DNA from: Candidatus Allochristensenella caecavium
Lineage (GTDB): Bacteria; Bacillota; Clostridia; Christensenellales; QAND01
Assembly (NCBI GenBank): GCA_904397865.1
Contig: CAJFOS010000002.1
Location: 1-64,000, forward strand
Length of the DNA: 64,000 nucleotides
Direction: 5' to 3'
Positions 31,831-42,580 of the stretch are shown here, one piece after another. The notes under the pieces were generated by a model. The model was not told where the DNA came from and searched no databases. It saw only the letters and a program-made list of their open reading frames with translations. The translations under genes and the position numbers were made by a program. Each line of letters opens with the position of its first letter. Within the stretch, counting starts at the first letter, position 1.

Positions 31831-32970
31831 TCACCATCGTGAACCGATGTTGAGCACCAGCCCATAAGCCATCATATTGGTCAGCATACTGCTGCCTCCG
31901 TAACTGACAAACGGAAGCGGAATCCCCGTCACCGGCATAATGCCCATCGCCATGCCCATATTTTCAAAAATATGCGCAAACATCATGCTTGCAACCCCAA
32001 CCACAACCAGCGAACCAAATCGGTCGCGTGTCTTTATGGCAATACGGATGGTACGCCAGAGCAGGCTGGCATATAACAAAATCAAAATCAGCCCGCCAAT
32101 GAAACCAAACGTTTCACCCGCAACAGAAAAGATGAAGTCCGATTCTTTCACCGGCACCCAATCCAGCTGCGACAGATTCCCCTCCGCAAACATTCCCTTT
32201 CCAGCAACGCCCCCGCTGCCAATGGCCATCTGCGACATGCGCACATTGTATTCCGTGCCTGTTGCATCGTTCGTCAGCCCCAAAAACACGCGGATACGGT
32301 TGCGCTGTGTGGTGGAAAGCACCAGCCAAATCAACGGCAGCGCGGCAACAAATCCACCCACGCACCCCAGTACAATTTTTTTCCGAATGCGCACGACAAA
32401 AAACACGCCCAGCGCCATGCAGGCGATGACCATGGCCGTTCCCATATCCGGCTGCAGTGCAATCAGCACAAAGGGGATGGCCACAATCCCTACAGGTTTA
32501 ACCAGGTCACGGAATGTCTGGATGCCATCCTCCGCAAATCCCTGGGAAAGCACACGCGATAGCATCAGCAGCATCGATAGCTTACACAATTCGCTGGGCT
32601 GAAACCCAATCCCGCTGAATGTATACCAGCTGACTGCATTGTTCGTCGCTTTCCCCAGCACAAACAGCGCCGCTAGGATACCGACGTTTATCCAGTAAAT
32701 CAACGGCGACATGTCCTTGATTGTATTGTAATCAATCGACATGATGAAAACCATGGCGACCAAGCCAATCACAAACCAGATTGCTTGGCGAAATACATAA
32801 TACAAGTTTAAATTGGCCAATTTATCAGCCAGCGTGGCCTCTTCCCCGGTTGCCGCAGTAGCCATCGCTGCCGCAATGCTCAGCAAGCCGTAGAGAACCA
32901 GCGCAAAAATATTCGCGACCAGCCACCAGTCAATGCTTCGTAATGTTTTTCGGTCGGTAAGTTTCCGCAT
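31831..32970 (-). CDS. rodA: SEDS peptidoglycan glycosyltransferase RodA
   Basis: Polymerises lipid II during side-wall growth together with PBP2. 379 aa with about ten membrane helices. SEDS motifs include WYTFSGIGFQPSELCKLSMLLMLSR and the C-terminal MPVTGIPLPFVSYGGSSML. The large extracellular loop falls at about 205-260. It begins 18 bases after mrdA, so the cognate synthase pair is co-transcribed. FtsW is the paralogue, but the mreBCD-mrdA setting identifies RodA. Confidence 0.95.
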   Translation of the reverse strand: MRKLTDRKTLRSIDWWLVANIFALVLYGLLSIAAAMATAATGEEATLADKLANLNLYYVFRQAIWFVIGLVAMVFIMSIDYNTIKDMSPLIYWINVGILAALFVLGKATNNAVSWYTFSGIGFQPSELCKLSMLLMLSRVLSQGFAEDGIQTFRDLVKPVGIVAIPFVLIALQPDMGTAMVIACMALGVFFVVRIRKKIVLGCVGGFVAALPLIWLVLSTTQRNRIRVFLGLTNDATGTEYNVRMSQMAIGSGGVAGKGMFAEGNLSQLDWVPVKESDFIFSVAGETFGFIGGLILILLYASLLWRTIRIAIKTRDRFGSLVVVGVASMMFAHIFENMGMAMGIMPVTGIPLPFVSYGGSSMLTNMMAYGLVLNIGSRW

Positions 32971-32988
32971 ACGTTCTCCTTTGTCGAA

Positions 32989-35442
32989 TTACTGTACCAG
33001 CCCGCCTGGGTTGGGCACGTTGTTGTTCTGTTCCTGTTTTTGACGGTCGCGGTAAAATTGCATGATATCGCGGGCCGTCGGCGCAGCATATGCGCCCGAA
33101 TACCCGTTCGGAATATACACAACCACTGCAATTTCCGGCTTTTCAAAAGGCGTGTAGGCAACGAACCACGCCGTGTTTTCCAGGTCAATCTTGCTGACCT
33201 GGGCCGTGCCGGTCTTTGCCGCCATATCGTTGACGTATTCAAAGCCTTCAAACATACTCGCCGCCGTACCGCCGTCTTCAGCAGATACCACCTCTCGCAT
33301 GCCTTCGCGGATGTATTCCAAGTACCCGTTGGTATCGTTCAGCGTGCTGACCACCTTGGGACTGTTCTCCTGTACAATCGTGCCGTCCGGAGCAATGATA
33401 CGCTTAATCAGGCTGGTTTCATATACCGTTCCGCCATTGGCAATCGCCGCAATATAACGCGCCAGCGCAATCGGCGTAACAGCCGTCACAGATTGCCCAA
33501 TGCCCGTCAAAATCGTCTGTACAGGATTCCACGTAATTTCATAGAGAATCGAACTGATTTCCTGGTGCCAGCGGCGTGCATAGGAAATGGATTCCGGAAT
33601 GTCCAGTTCTTCACGCATGATGGCGCGGATACTCGGGCCCAGTTCCTGCTCCGAACCAACCAACTGTACAATCCGCGTGGCTGCGCGTTCCACTTGGTAG
33701 TCGCTGTATTCGACGCCGCGCAACACCCCGTAACTGCGCAGTTGCTTTTCAATCAGCAGCTTGACCAGATACGGTTTGGAATTCTGCTGTCCGGTATCAA
33801 TATCCTTTTGGTTGTCATACAGCACCTGCTGATTGGCCACATAACCGGTCGCTTCGCCCGGCAATTCAATGCCGGTTTTGCTCGTCAGGCCGAAGATATC
33901 CGACCACTTGTTGATTTTGTCAATGCCCAGACGGTTGGATACCGTATAGAAATAATAGTTACAACTATCTTTAAGAGCTTTGGTCACATTTTCGCCTGTG
34001 TGTTTGGACGGGTCCTTCTGCCAGCAGGACGGTGCTTTGCCCTGCTGAACAATCTCCGTAAATTCAGTCAAGCAATCAATCGTCTCTTCCGGCGTAATTT
34101 CGCCTTCTGCCAATCCCGCATATGCCGTTACCATTTTAAACGTAGAACCCGGCTCTGCCTTGCTGCTTATCACCTTGTTGAACAGCGGCGCAGAAATCGG
34201 GTCATTCAGCGTGGCATAATCCTCTTCTGAAATACCGCCTGTAAATAAATTCAGGTCATAACTCGGGTAACTGGCCAACGCTAACACCTGTCCGGTGTTC
34301 ACATCCAGCACTACTGCGCCGCCGGAGGTAGCAAAACGCGTCTCCCTTCCGCCGCGGTCCTGCTCCTTTTTCTTGTACGATTCCAGCTTGGAATTGTAAA
34401 TCTGCTGCTGGGTTTCGTTGATGGACTTGATGTTTGCTTCCAGTGCATCCTCCAGCTTCTGCTGCAGGTCGCTGTCGATGGTCAGCTGTACATCATTGCC
34501 CTGCGTAGCCTCTGTAGAACTGAGCACGCGCTGAATGCGGCCGCGGCTGTCCACCTCAACCACCTGTTTGCCCACACGCTCTCCGCTGGCACTGGTCAAC
34601 TGGTCCTCCATCGTGGATTCAATACCGGAAATACCGGCCAACGCATCCGTGCTATATCCTTTGTCCTTCATTTCCTGCAGCGTCGTTTCGGAATATACTT
34701 TTCCCATATATCCAATGACATGCGCCGCCATGGAACCGCGCGGATATGTCCGCGTGAAACTCTGTACCGCACTCATGCCCATCAGTTCATCACTGCGCTG
34801 GGTAATTTCCGCCACTGTGGATGCGTCCACATCCGAAGCGACTGTAACCGGTACATACGACTTAAACGCCAAATTCTGCACCTCCTGCCATACGGAAAGC
34901 ACTTTGGCCGCATCTTCATAAGGCAGGTCATCGGGAATCATATACCGCTGGCGGAGCGTGTTATAGGCCTCTTCCGCCGTAGCATCCGCATCGATGGTCA
35001 TATTGCCCCGCCATAGTTTATCACGCGCGGCAATTGCGTCTTCATCCGTAATAGCGCCCCAGTAGAAATAGTATTCCCCCGCTTCATTGCGACGAATCAC
35101 GAACGTATCGATGCTTTCATTGCCGTTCTTTTCCAGAATCGCAATCGTTTCCAAAATAACATCCGTATAAAGGGCGCGCCACTTTTCCCCGGTCTGTACA
35201 GGGTCACGGTAAAAATTGATATTATAACTGGTTTTGTCATACGCCAGCGGCGTGCCGCTGCTGTCCAAAATACTGCCGCGGTTCGCCTGTACAGTCAGCG
35301 TTCGGGTTTTACTGTCCTCACTGTCCGCCACATACTTGTCCCGCGAAATGATGGTAAGGTTAAAAAGCGCGCCTACCAATACAAGCAACAGCGCGCCGAA
35401 AAGCGCCATCAATCGAAAAATCTGTCTGTTTCTTGCTTCCAA
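32989..35442 (-). CDS. mrdA: Class B penicillin-binding protein 2 (MrdA)
   Basis: Elongation-specific transpeptidase, 817 aa, longer than enterobacterial PBP2 (~630) mainly through inserts in the pedestal and before the active-site region, as in many Clostridia. One N-terminal transmembrane helix (about 10-30). The pedestal domain begins at NRGSILDSSG (55-64). The transpeptidase motifs are S433 in STFK, S493-C-N495, and KTGTA near residue 752. It lies 28 bases after mreD and 18 before rodA. Confidence 0.96.
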   Translation of the reverse strand: MEARNRQIFRLMALFGALLLVLVGALFNLTIISRDKYVADSEDSKTRTLTVQANRGSILDSSGTPLAYDKTSYNINFYRDPVQTGEKWRALYTDVILETIAILEKNGNESIDTFVIRRNEAGEYYFYWGAITDEDAIAARDKLWRGNMTIDADATAEEAYNTLRQRYMIPDDLPYEDAAKVLSVWQEVQNLAFKSYVPVTVASDVDASTVAEITQRSDELMGMSAVQSFTRTYPRGSMAAHVIGYMGKVYSETTLQEMKDKGYSTDALAGISGIESTMEDQLTSASGERVGKQVVEVDSRGRIQRVLSSTEATQGNDVQLTIDSDLQQKLEDALEANIKSINETQQQIYNSKLESYKKKEQDRGGRETRFATSGGAVVLDVNTGQVLALASYPSYDLNLFTGGISEEDYATLNDPISAPLFNKVISSKAEPGSTFKMVTAYAGLAEGEITPEETIDCLTEFTEIVQQGKAPSCWQKDPSKHTGENVTKALKDSCNYYFYTVSNRLGIDKINKWSDIFGLTSKTGIELPGEATGYVANQQVLYDNQKDIDTGQQNSKPYLVKLLIEKQLRSYGVLRGVEYSDYQVERAATRIVQLVGSEQELGPSIRAIMREELDIPESISYARRWHQEISSILYEITWNPVQTILTGIGQSVTAVTPIALARYIAAIANGGTVYETSLIKRIIAPDGTIVQENSPKVVSTLNDTNGYLEYIREGMREVVSAEDGGTAASMFEGFEYVNDMAAKTGTAQVSKIDLENTAWFVAYTPFEKPEIAVVVYIPNGYSGAYAAPTARDIMQFYRDRQKQEQNNNVPNPGGLVQ

Positions 35443-35470
35443 AGGTAACCCCCTTGCCGTTCCTATCCGT

Positions 35471-35989
35471 TCAATCCAATCCTACACGGCGCCGAATGCG
35501 CATAAAGCCCGTTTCGCACACCGCACGCAGAACGATATAGATAGGAATTGCACACAGGCCGGTCAATATTGCAGACGGCAACACGTAGCGAATCATGAGC
35601 GTAAAAAAGCTCCCAATCCGCACTCCTAAGAGCACCGTCAACAGCATCGTAACCAGTTCACGTACAATATAGACCACACACGTCAAGGTACCGAACATCA
35701 GTGGTGTTTCAGAAATGCCGTGTTCGAATACAACCCCTCCAGCATAGCCAGAGAGCATAAAAATCAAAGCGTAAAAGCCGCGTATCGGCGCAAATAAAAG
35801 GTCCATCATCACGCCGACACATAGGCCGCATAAGCTTCCGGACAGCGCTCCATAGGAGGCTGCAAACGACAGGATAACCGCCAGGGAGAGGCTCGGTCTC
35901 CAATCCAGCAGGTTCAAATTTGCCACCAGCGTACAGTCCACCGTCATCACCACCACCAGGATGACAAACATCACAATACGCCGTTTCAT
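35471..35989 (-). CDS. mreD: Rod shape-determining protein MreD
   Basis: Small polytopic membrane protein of the elongasome, 172 aa with about five or six helices. MreD is poorly conserved. The call rests on size, hydrophobicity, the LLDWRPSLSLAVILSFAASYGALSG / GVMMDLLFAPIRGFYAL pattern, and its place between mreC and mrdA. It overlaps mreC by four bases (35986-35989). Confidence 0.93.
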   Translation of the reverse strand: MKRRIVMFVILVVVMTVDCTLVANLNLLDWRPSLSLAVILSFAASYGALSGSLCGLCVGVMMDLLFAPIRGFYALIFMLSGYAGGVVFEHGISETPLMFGTLTCVVYIVRELVTMLLTVLLGVRIGSFFTLMIRYVLPSAILTGLCAIPIYIVLRAVCETGFMRIRRRVGLD

Positions 35990-36924
35990 GGCTGATTCTC
36001 CGGTGTCGGCGTCGCACTCGGGCTCGGCGTGGCCGTTGTGCCAGGTGTGGGCGTTGCAACCGGCGTCGGCGTCGTCTGCGCTGTGGTAGTCGCCGTGACG
36101 TCTTTGGCTTTGACTATCAGCACCTCTTCCAGATGCAGGAAATCCACCGCCGGCTTAATGGTCACGACTTTACCCGTCGAACCAGTTTCTGCCGATACTT
36201 CTACAACTTGTCCAATCACAAACCCACGTGGGAAAACGCCGCCCAGGCCGTTAGTAATCACTTGGTCCCCCGGCTGCAATTCCGCCTCCAACGGCAAAAA
36301 CTCCATTTCGCAAAGCCCTTCCTGGGCCTTGGATTGCGCAATGCCGTTGACCACGCCATTATCGCGTGTCCGTTCCACTGTCCCGCTGACAGAACTGCGT
36401 GAATCGATGATGGAAATGACCTTGCTCCAACTTCCTCCCGTTTCCGTCACCCGGCCTACCAATCCGTCGGGTGTGATAACCGTATCATCCTTGCTGACGC
36501 CGTCGTTATAACCGGCATTGATGACAAATACATCAAAATAATATCCTGGGTCCTTGGTAATGACCCGAGCCGTGATGTATTCGTATTCCGTATGGTTCTG
36601 CACATAATTGAGCAGCGATTTGAGCCGTTCGTTCTCCGTTTTCAATTCATCGGCTGTCTGTACTTCCTGCTGCAAAGAAGCGATTTGCTCCTTGAGCTGC
36701 TGGTTCTCCTCCTCCGTCTCATTCGGCGAAAAAATGGAGCTGAAAAAATGGCCGACGCCATCAACCAGGCTGCCCAAAAAGGATTGTGTGCCGGATACAG
36801 CTGTACCGGCCACGCTTTCGGGGCCGGTCAATCTTCCGCTGCCCGGTGTTACAATCATCAGCACCACCAGCAGGACGCTCAGCAAAATGGTTATCACCAA
36901 TGGCCGATTGTTAAAAAAACGCAT
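35986..36924 (-). CDS. mreC: Rod shape-determining protein MreC
   Basis: Periplasm-facing scaffold that activates PBP2-RodA, 312 aa. One N-terminal transmembrane helix (about 8-26), a coiled coil (about 68-105), then the two beta-barrel domains (about 115-265) with GYNDGVSKDDTVITPDGLVGRV and GVFPRGFVIGQV. The last ~40 residues are a Thr/Pro tail (TPTPVATPTPGTTATPSPS), unusual in length and probably disordered. Confidence 0.96.
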   Translation of the reverse strand: MRFFNNRPLVITILLSVLLVVLMIVTPGSGRLTGPESVAGTAVSGTQSFLGSLVDGVGHFFSSIFSPNETEEENQQLKEQIASLQQEVQTADELKTENERLKSLLNYVQNHTEYEYITARVITKDPGYYFDVFVINAGYNDGVSKDDTVITPDGLVGRVTETGGSWSKVISIIDSRSSVSGTVERTRDNGVVNGIAQSKAQEGLCEMEFLPLEAELQPGDQVITNGLGGVFPRGFVIGQVVEVSAETGSTGKVVTIKPAVDFLHLEEVLIVKAKDVTATTTAQTTPTPVATPTPGTTATPSPSATPTPENQP

Positions 36925-37019
36925 ACGCTATCCTCACCACTTCAACTTGCAAATCCCCTCATGCACGATTTGCTTGCGCCATTATACCATAACCGGGAAA
37001 CGGATTCCACCCTCGCCCC

Positions 37020-38715
<1,696 letters not shown>

Positions 38716-38741
38716 CCGCCTTCCCCTTCCTTGTTTGTGCC

Positions 38742-38770
38742 ATTATAATCGCTTCGTATCCGTCCGTCAA
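38742..38770 (-). promoter_or_regulatory. Promoter of the maf-mre operon
   Basis: On the minus strand a -35 TTGACG (38770-38765), 17-base spacer and perfect -10 TATAAT (38747-38742), about 27 bases before the maf ATG. Confidence 0.85.
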
Positions 38771-38805
38771 AGTAACGCACGGTTTGAATTGCTTTCTTGT
38801 AAGTT

Positions 38806-38834
38806 TTGTGGCAGAATAGAAATGATATTTATAT
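38806..38834 (+). promoter_or_regulatory. Candidate promoter of the DUF4203-like gene
   Basis: A -35 TTGTGG (38806-38811), 17-base spacer and -10 TTATAT (38829-38834). Moderate match only; divergent from the maf promoter. Confidence 0.4.
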
Positions 38835-38868
38835 ATATCGTTTACTCCCATTTTTCGAGGTGAATTCT

Positions 38869-40050
38869 ATGTTGCAGACCTTTATTCTGCTGGGAATCCT
38901 GGCTGTGGCCATCAGCGTTGGCATTTGGATGGCCGGCTTTGGTCACCGCATGTACCGCATCTTCGCTATTTTGTTCGGGTTAGGCCTCGGTGCATATGGC
39001 GTCCTTTTCGTCACAAGTCAGCTTGGTTTTCCCGCTTCTATGCCCATTTATATTGCCGCAGCGGTGGTCGGAATCGGTCTGGCTGTGCTAGCGTTTCTGT
39101 TCCGTCCGGTTGGCATGGGTGTCGGCGGTTTACTCGTAGGTATTTTTTACGGCGTTGGCATCGTCTTTACGGCGGATATCTTGACCGGCGGTGCAATTCC
39201 AGCCGTTGCGTATACCGGTATTAGCGTTCTTTTGATGGGGCTATGCGTTGCTTATTGCATCGCTCGCCCAGAAAACGGCGGAATGCTGGCCACTTCACTA
39301 GTTGGTTCGTATGCAATCTCACTCAGCATCGCGTTAATCGTGCTTTGGTTCGTCTCCGGCGGTTTGAATCCTGCCAGCCTGATTTCCCAAAAAGGCAACT
39401 TCTTCGAGCAAGGCGTGGCACTTTATCAGATGATTACAGCTGATTCACGCATCTTCTTGCTTGGCTTCTCTGCAGCGCTTGGGATTCTCTTTTTCCTTCT
39501 GCAACATTCAATGTACAAACGCCGCGAGGAACAGGGCGACTATTTTGACGACCTGGACGAGGCTTTTCCTCTGCCCGATGCACCGGAGTCCGCATCTGCA
39601 GATGACCTGGATGATGATGCTTACTTCGCCGACAGCAAAAAGAAAAAACGTCGCCGTCACAAAAAGCCGCTGGACGATTGGGATGATGAGCTGGAGAACT
39701 GGGATGATGCGCCCGCAGCCACAGGATATCAGGATTCAGTCGATACGTTTGATACCGTGCCGGCACAAACGCCTTCTGGCTCGGATGGCACTGCAGATGC
39801 AGCTGCCGCTCCCGCCGCGGAAGATACCACCGTTGCTCGCCCTGTCGTTGTGCCACATCCGGCGCAGCCTTCCGGCGGAGAAACACAGGTATTCCATCGC
39901 GTCCCCGCCACGGAAGAGCCTGCAGTCCATGCCCAGCCGTCCGCGGAAACGCCCGTCCCCTCCGCACAGGAATCCACGCCTGAACCCTCACAGCCACGCG
40001 CTGCGATGGAACGTCCGTCGTTTGCCCCTCGGAGCAGCCGGCGTCGTTGA
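38869..40050 (+). CDS. Polytopic membrane protein with long disordered C-terminal tail (DUF4203-like)
   Basis: Not firmly recognised. 393 aa from the ATG at 38869 (GAGGTGAATTCT upstream). Residues 1-215 contain seven or eight Gly-rich membrane helices with GFGHRMYRIFAILFGLGLGAYG and RPVGMGVGGLLVGIFYG, the pattern of DUF4203/TMEM198-like proteins. Residues about 225-295 are acidic then strongly basic (DDLDEAF, KKKKRRRHKK). The last ~100 residues are Ala/Pro/Thr-rich and probably disordered. It is a single-gene unit with its own terminator. No function assigned. Confidence 0.7.
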   Translation: MLQTFILLGILAVAISVGIWMAGFGHRMYRIFAILFGLGLGAYGVLFVTSQLGFPASMPIYIAAAVVGIGLAVLAFLFRPVGMGVGGLLVGIFYGVGIVFTADILTGGAIPAVAYTGISVLLMGLCVAYCIARPENGGMLATSLVGSYAISLSIALIVLWFVSGGLNPASLISQKGNFFEQGVALYQMITADSRIFLLGFSAALGILFFLLQHSMYKRREEQGDYFDDLDEAFPLPDAPESASADDLDDDAYFADSKKKKRRRHKKPLDDWDDELENWDDAPAATGYQDSVDTFDTVPAQTPSGSDGTADAAAAPAAEDTTVARPVVVPHPAQPSGGETQVFHRVPATEEPAVHAQPSAETPVPSAQESTPEPSQPRAAMERPSFAPRSSRRR

Positions 40051-40059
40051 TAAACGCTC

Positions 40060-40099
40060 AAAAAACGCCTTCCCATGGGGGAAGGCGTTTTCTCTTTTT
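40060..40099. terminator. Bidirectional terminator
   Basis: AAAACGCCTTCCC pairs with GGGAAGGCGTTTT around a four-base loop, with A and T tracts on the two sides. It serves the convergent membrane-protein and GNAT-like genes. Confidence 0.88.
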
Positions 40100-41221
40100 C
40101 TAAAGGGCTTTCACCCAACAGCGGCGGCGCTTGTGCTGTTCCGCCTCATAATTTTTCCACATGGCCTGTACATTTTCATTCGTCTCCAGTTCAGGCCCTG
40201 TCTCTGCATATTCAATGCCATCTTCAATTGCCGTGCGGGTGATTTCACTGAGCAGAATCGCCGTCAACCCGCGCTTTTGCATCTCTGGGATTACCCCAAT
40301 CAGATACAAATCCAACACCTTGGCTTTCTTAAACGGCGCCCGCAGCACCCGGTACCACCCAAACGGAAACAGGCGGCCATTGGATTTCTTTACCGCTTCA
40401 TTCATCGACGGCACCGCCAATCCAAAGCCTACCGCTTCTTTTTCCGCATTCTGTACAATCACCACATATTTGGGGTTAATCATCAAAATAAACTGATGGT
40501 AGTATTTTTCAATCTGCGCCTGGGTCAATGGAATTGTCCCATACAGGTTTTCGTATGCTTGATTGACAATACCCAATACCGGCCGCACAAACGGTTTGAT
40601 TTCTTTACGGTTTTTGGGATGCAGCATGGTTAAGTTGGAACGTTTAAGCACAATATCGCGCAGTTTTTCCAGCCGCGGGTCCACCCGGTCCGGCACCTTG
40701 ACGCGGTACTCCACCCAGTCTGCATCTTTGACAAATCCGAGCGCCTCCATATGTTTAACATAGTACGGGTAGTTGTAAATGGTAATAAACATCGACACCG
40801 TATCAAAACCCTCGACCAGCATCCCTTCCGGGTCCATATCCGTAAAGCCGAGCGGTCCGTGCAGTTCCTCAAGCCCCAACGAGCGGCCCCATTGCGCCAC
40901 CGCTTCAATCAACGCACGTGACACTTCCAAATCATCGACAAAATCCAATCGCGAGAAACGGATACGCTTGGTTCCCCATTTTTCATTCGCCTTATGACTG
41001 ACAATACCGGCAACGCGGCCCACCAGCTTTCCCTCTTTGTACGCAAGGAAACACCGGGCGTCACACACTTCAAAGTCCGGATTGTTCTTCGCCGTAAACT
41101 TACTGCGTTCATCGGAAAGCAAATCCGGAATATATTGAGGGCAATCCTTATATAACTCTGTCGGAAACTTGACAAACGCGTTGAGTTGACTGCGCGTCTT
41201 GACCTCCTGTATTTCGACCAT
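40100..41221 (-). CDS. GNAT-fold acetyltransferase-like protein
   Basis: 373 aa, longer than a single GNAT domain. The N-terminal half (about 50-150) has CFLAYKEGKLVGRVAGIVSHKANEKWG. The C-terminal half has KVLDLYLIGVIPEMQKRGLTAILLSEI, the acetyl-CoA-loop region, and YAETGPELETNENVQAMWKNYEAEQHKRRRCW. This layout matches a family annotated as GNAT or YghO-like proteins with unknown substrate. It is probably monocistronic. Confidence 0.8.
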   Translation of the reverse strand: MVEIQEVKTRSQLNAFVKFPTELYKDCPQYIPDLLSDERSKFTAKNNPDFEVCDARCFLAYKEGKLVGRVAGIVSHKANEKWGTKRIRFSRLDFVDDLEVSRALIEAVAQWGRSLGLEELHGPLGFTDMDPEGMLVEGFDTVSMFITIYNYPYYVKHMEALGFVKDADWVEYRVKVPDRVDPRLEKLRDIVLKRSNLTMLHPKNRKEIKPFVRPVLGIVNQAYENLYGTIPLTQAQIEKYYHQFILMINPKYVVIVQNAEKEAVGFGLAVPSMNEAVKKSNGRLFPFGWYRVLRAPFKKAKVLDLYLIGVIPEMQKRGLTAILLSEITRTAIEDGIEYAETGPELETNENVQAMWKNYEAEQHKRRRCWVKAL

Positions 41222-41331
41222 GGGTCGTCCTCCCTTGTCCGGTAAATCAATGATTTACCAACCATTTTCATTTTCTTACTATACAACCGAATCCTTTGCT
41301 CTTGCAAGAAAAAAATGGGAGGCGCATTTCT

Positions 41332-41712
41332 CTAAAATAAATTTTTCAGTGAAAACGCATAATCATCCACCGTTGCCTGAATGCCTAGCGCCAGACGTGT
41401 CAGCTCCAAATCGCACAGCACGGCGTCCTCCGCTTTCGCCAAGTTTTGTGAACTGGCCAACGTCTCATCCACCTGGTCAAGCGTCTGATGGTCAATCAGC
41501 ATGGCCCAATGGTCGCGCACATGGTCCCATGCATCATCAATTTGCTTCAGCTGCGCCCGTACGGTATCAAAGTCCCCCTCGTCCAGCGCCTGCTGCGCTT
41601 GTTCTGTCATCGTAACCAGCGCCTGTACGTGCTCACGCACGTGTCCTTCCCAGAAAAACGCACCTATCAACAGGCCCGCTAGCAGGAGAATACACGCCAA
41701 CAAACGTTTCAT
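41332..41712 (-). CDS. DUF4363 family protein
   Basis: 126 aa with an N-terminal signal-anchor helix (about 4-20), followed by an all-helical extracytoplasmic domain rich in Gln/Asp/Glu (EQAQQALDEGDFDTVRAQLKQIDDAWDHVRDHWAMLIDHQ). The DUF4363 pattern is recognisable. Its ATG overlaps the DUF421 gene stop by four bases, the usual partnership for this family. Role unknown. Confidence 0.82.
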   Translation of the reverse strand: MKRLLACILLLAGLLIGAFFWEGHVREHVQALVTMTEQAQQALDEGDFDTVRAQLKQIDDAWDHVRDHWAMLIDHQTLDQVDETLASSQNLAKAEDAVLCDLELTRLALGIQATVDDYAFSLKNLF

Positions 41713-42422
41713 GCGCCCACCTCCACCGTTGTATCTACCAGCTGTGGCGGGTCCCCATGTCCCTGGATGTGCAAAGCGCCCAGCTCGTCCACCGTTGCAT
41801 AGAAAATGGTGTCCAGCTCCTCAAAGCCTGCCTGCGCCAGTGCATCCCGCAGTTTGCGCAAATCCAACCGGAGCGCCTGGATGTTTTTCATATCCAACCG
41901 TCCGTCCACCACGACGGTCATCACTGTCGCATCCGGCTTCGTACGTACATGAGCATCCTGCGCCGTTACTGCGCTGGATGCGTTCGTAAGTTGGACGCTT
42001 ACCGACCCGTTCGTCTCCAGCGTTGCGCGCCACACGTCCTCGATATGAAACGCTCCGTTCAATCGCAGCGTTTCCATCAACTCCGGTATGCTCATGCTCA
42101 GTTTACGCAGTTCCTTTTCATTTACCGTCCCATGTTCTACTAAAACACTTGGGTGTCCAAAGAAAAGTGTACGTACTGCGTTATTTTTCATCCCAATATA
42201 GGAAATAATGGTATGAATACAAAATAAAACAATAACCGGAATAATACCATCCACCAATGAAATGCCAATATTCTGCATGGGTGTGGCTACCAAATCGGCA
42301 ATCAATAGCGTAATAACCAGCTCAAACGGCTGTAACTCCCCAATTTGACGTTTGCCCATCATCCGAATAAACAGTACTACCGCTAGGTATAAAATCAACG
42401 CACGGCCAAATACGTTAAGCAA
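41709..42422 (-). CDS. DUF421 / YetF-family membrane protein
   Basis: 237 aa. Three N-terminal membrane helices (about 5-85) with RMMGKRQIGELQPFELVITLLIADLVATPMQ, the DUF421 hallmark. The soluble YetF-like domain follows (about 90-190: LFFGHPSVLVEHGTVNEKELRKLSMSIPELMETLRLNGAFHIEDV). The C-terminal ~50 residues are an additional tail. In Bacillus, YetF/YdfS-type proteins are linked to spores, but function here is unknown. Coupled to DUF4363. Confidence 0.88.
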   Translation of the reverse strand: MLNVFGRALILYLAVVLFIRMMGKRQIGELQPFELVITLLIADLVATPMQNIGISLVDGIIPVIVLFCIHTIISYIGMKNNAVRTLFFGHPSVLVEHGTVNEKELRKLSMSIPELMETLRLNGAFHIEDVWRATLETNGSVSVQLTNASSAVTAQDAHVRTKPDATVMTVVVDGRLDMKNIQALRLDLRKLRDALAQAGFEELDTIFYATVDELGALHIQGHGDPPQLVDTTVEVGA

Positions 42423-42580
42423 TGAAATCCGCCTCCTTTTTCGCTATTGTGCAACCAAAGCCACTTCCTTATACGTCACAGTTCTGTCACATCGCACGCA
42501 AAAGGTTTTCGTTCTTCGGCCTACACATGCCACAATATTTGCGTATATAATAAGCATAGAGCGTAAAGGAGGGCTTCATC

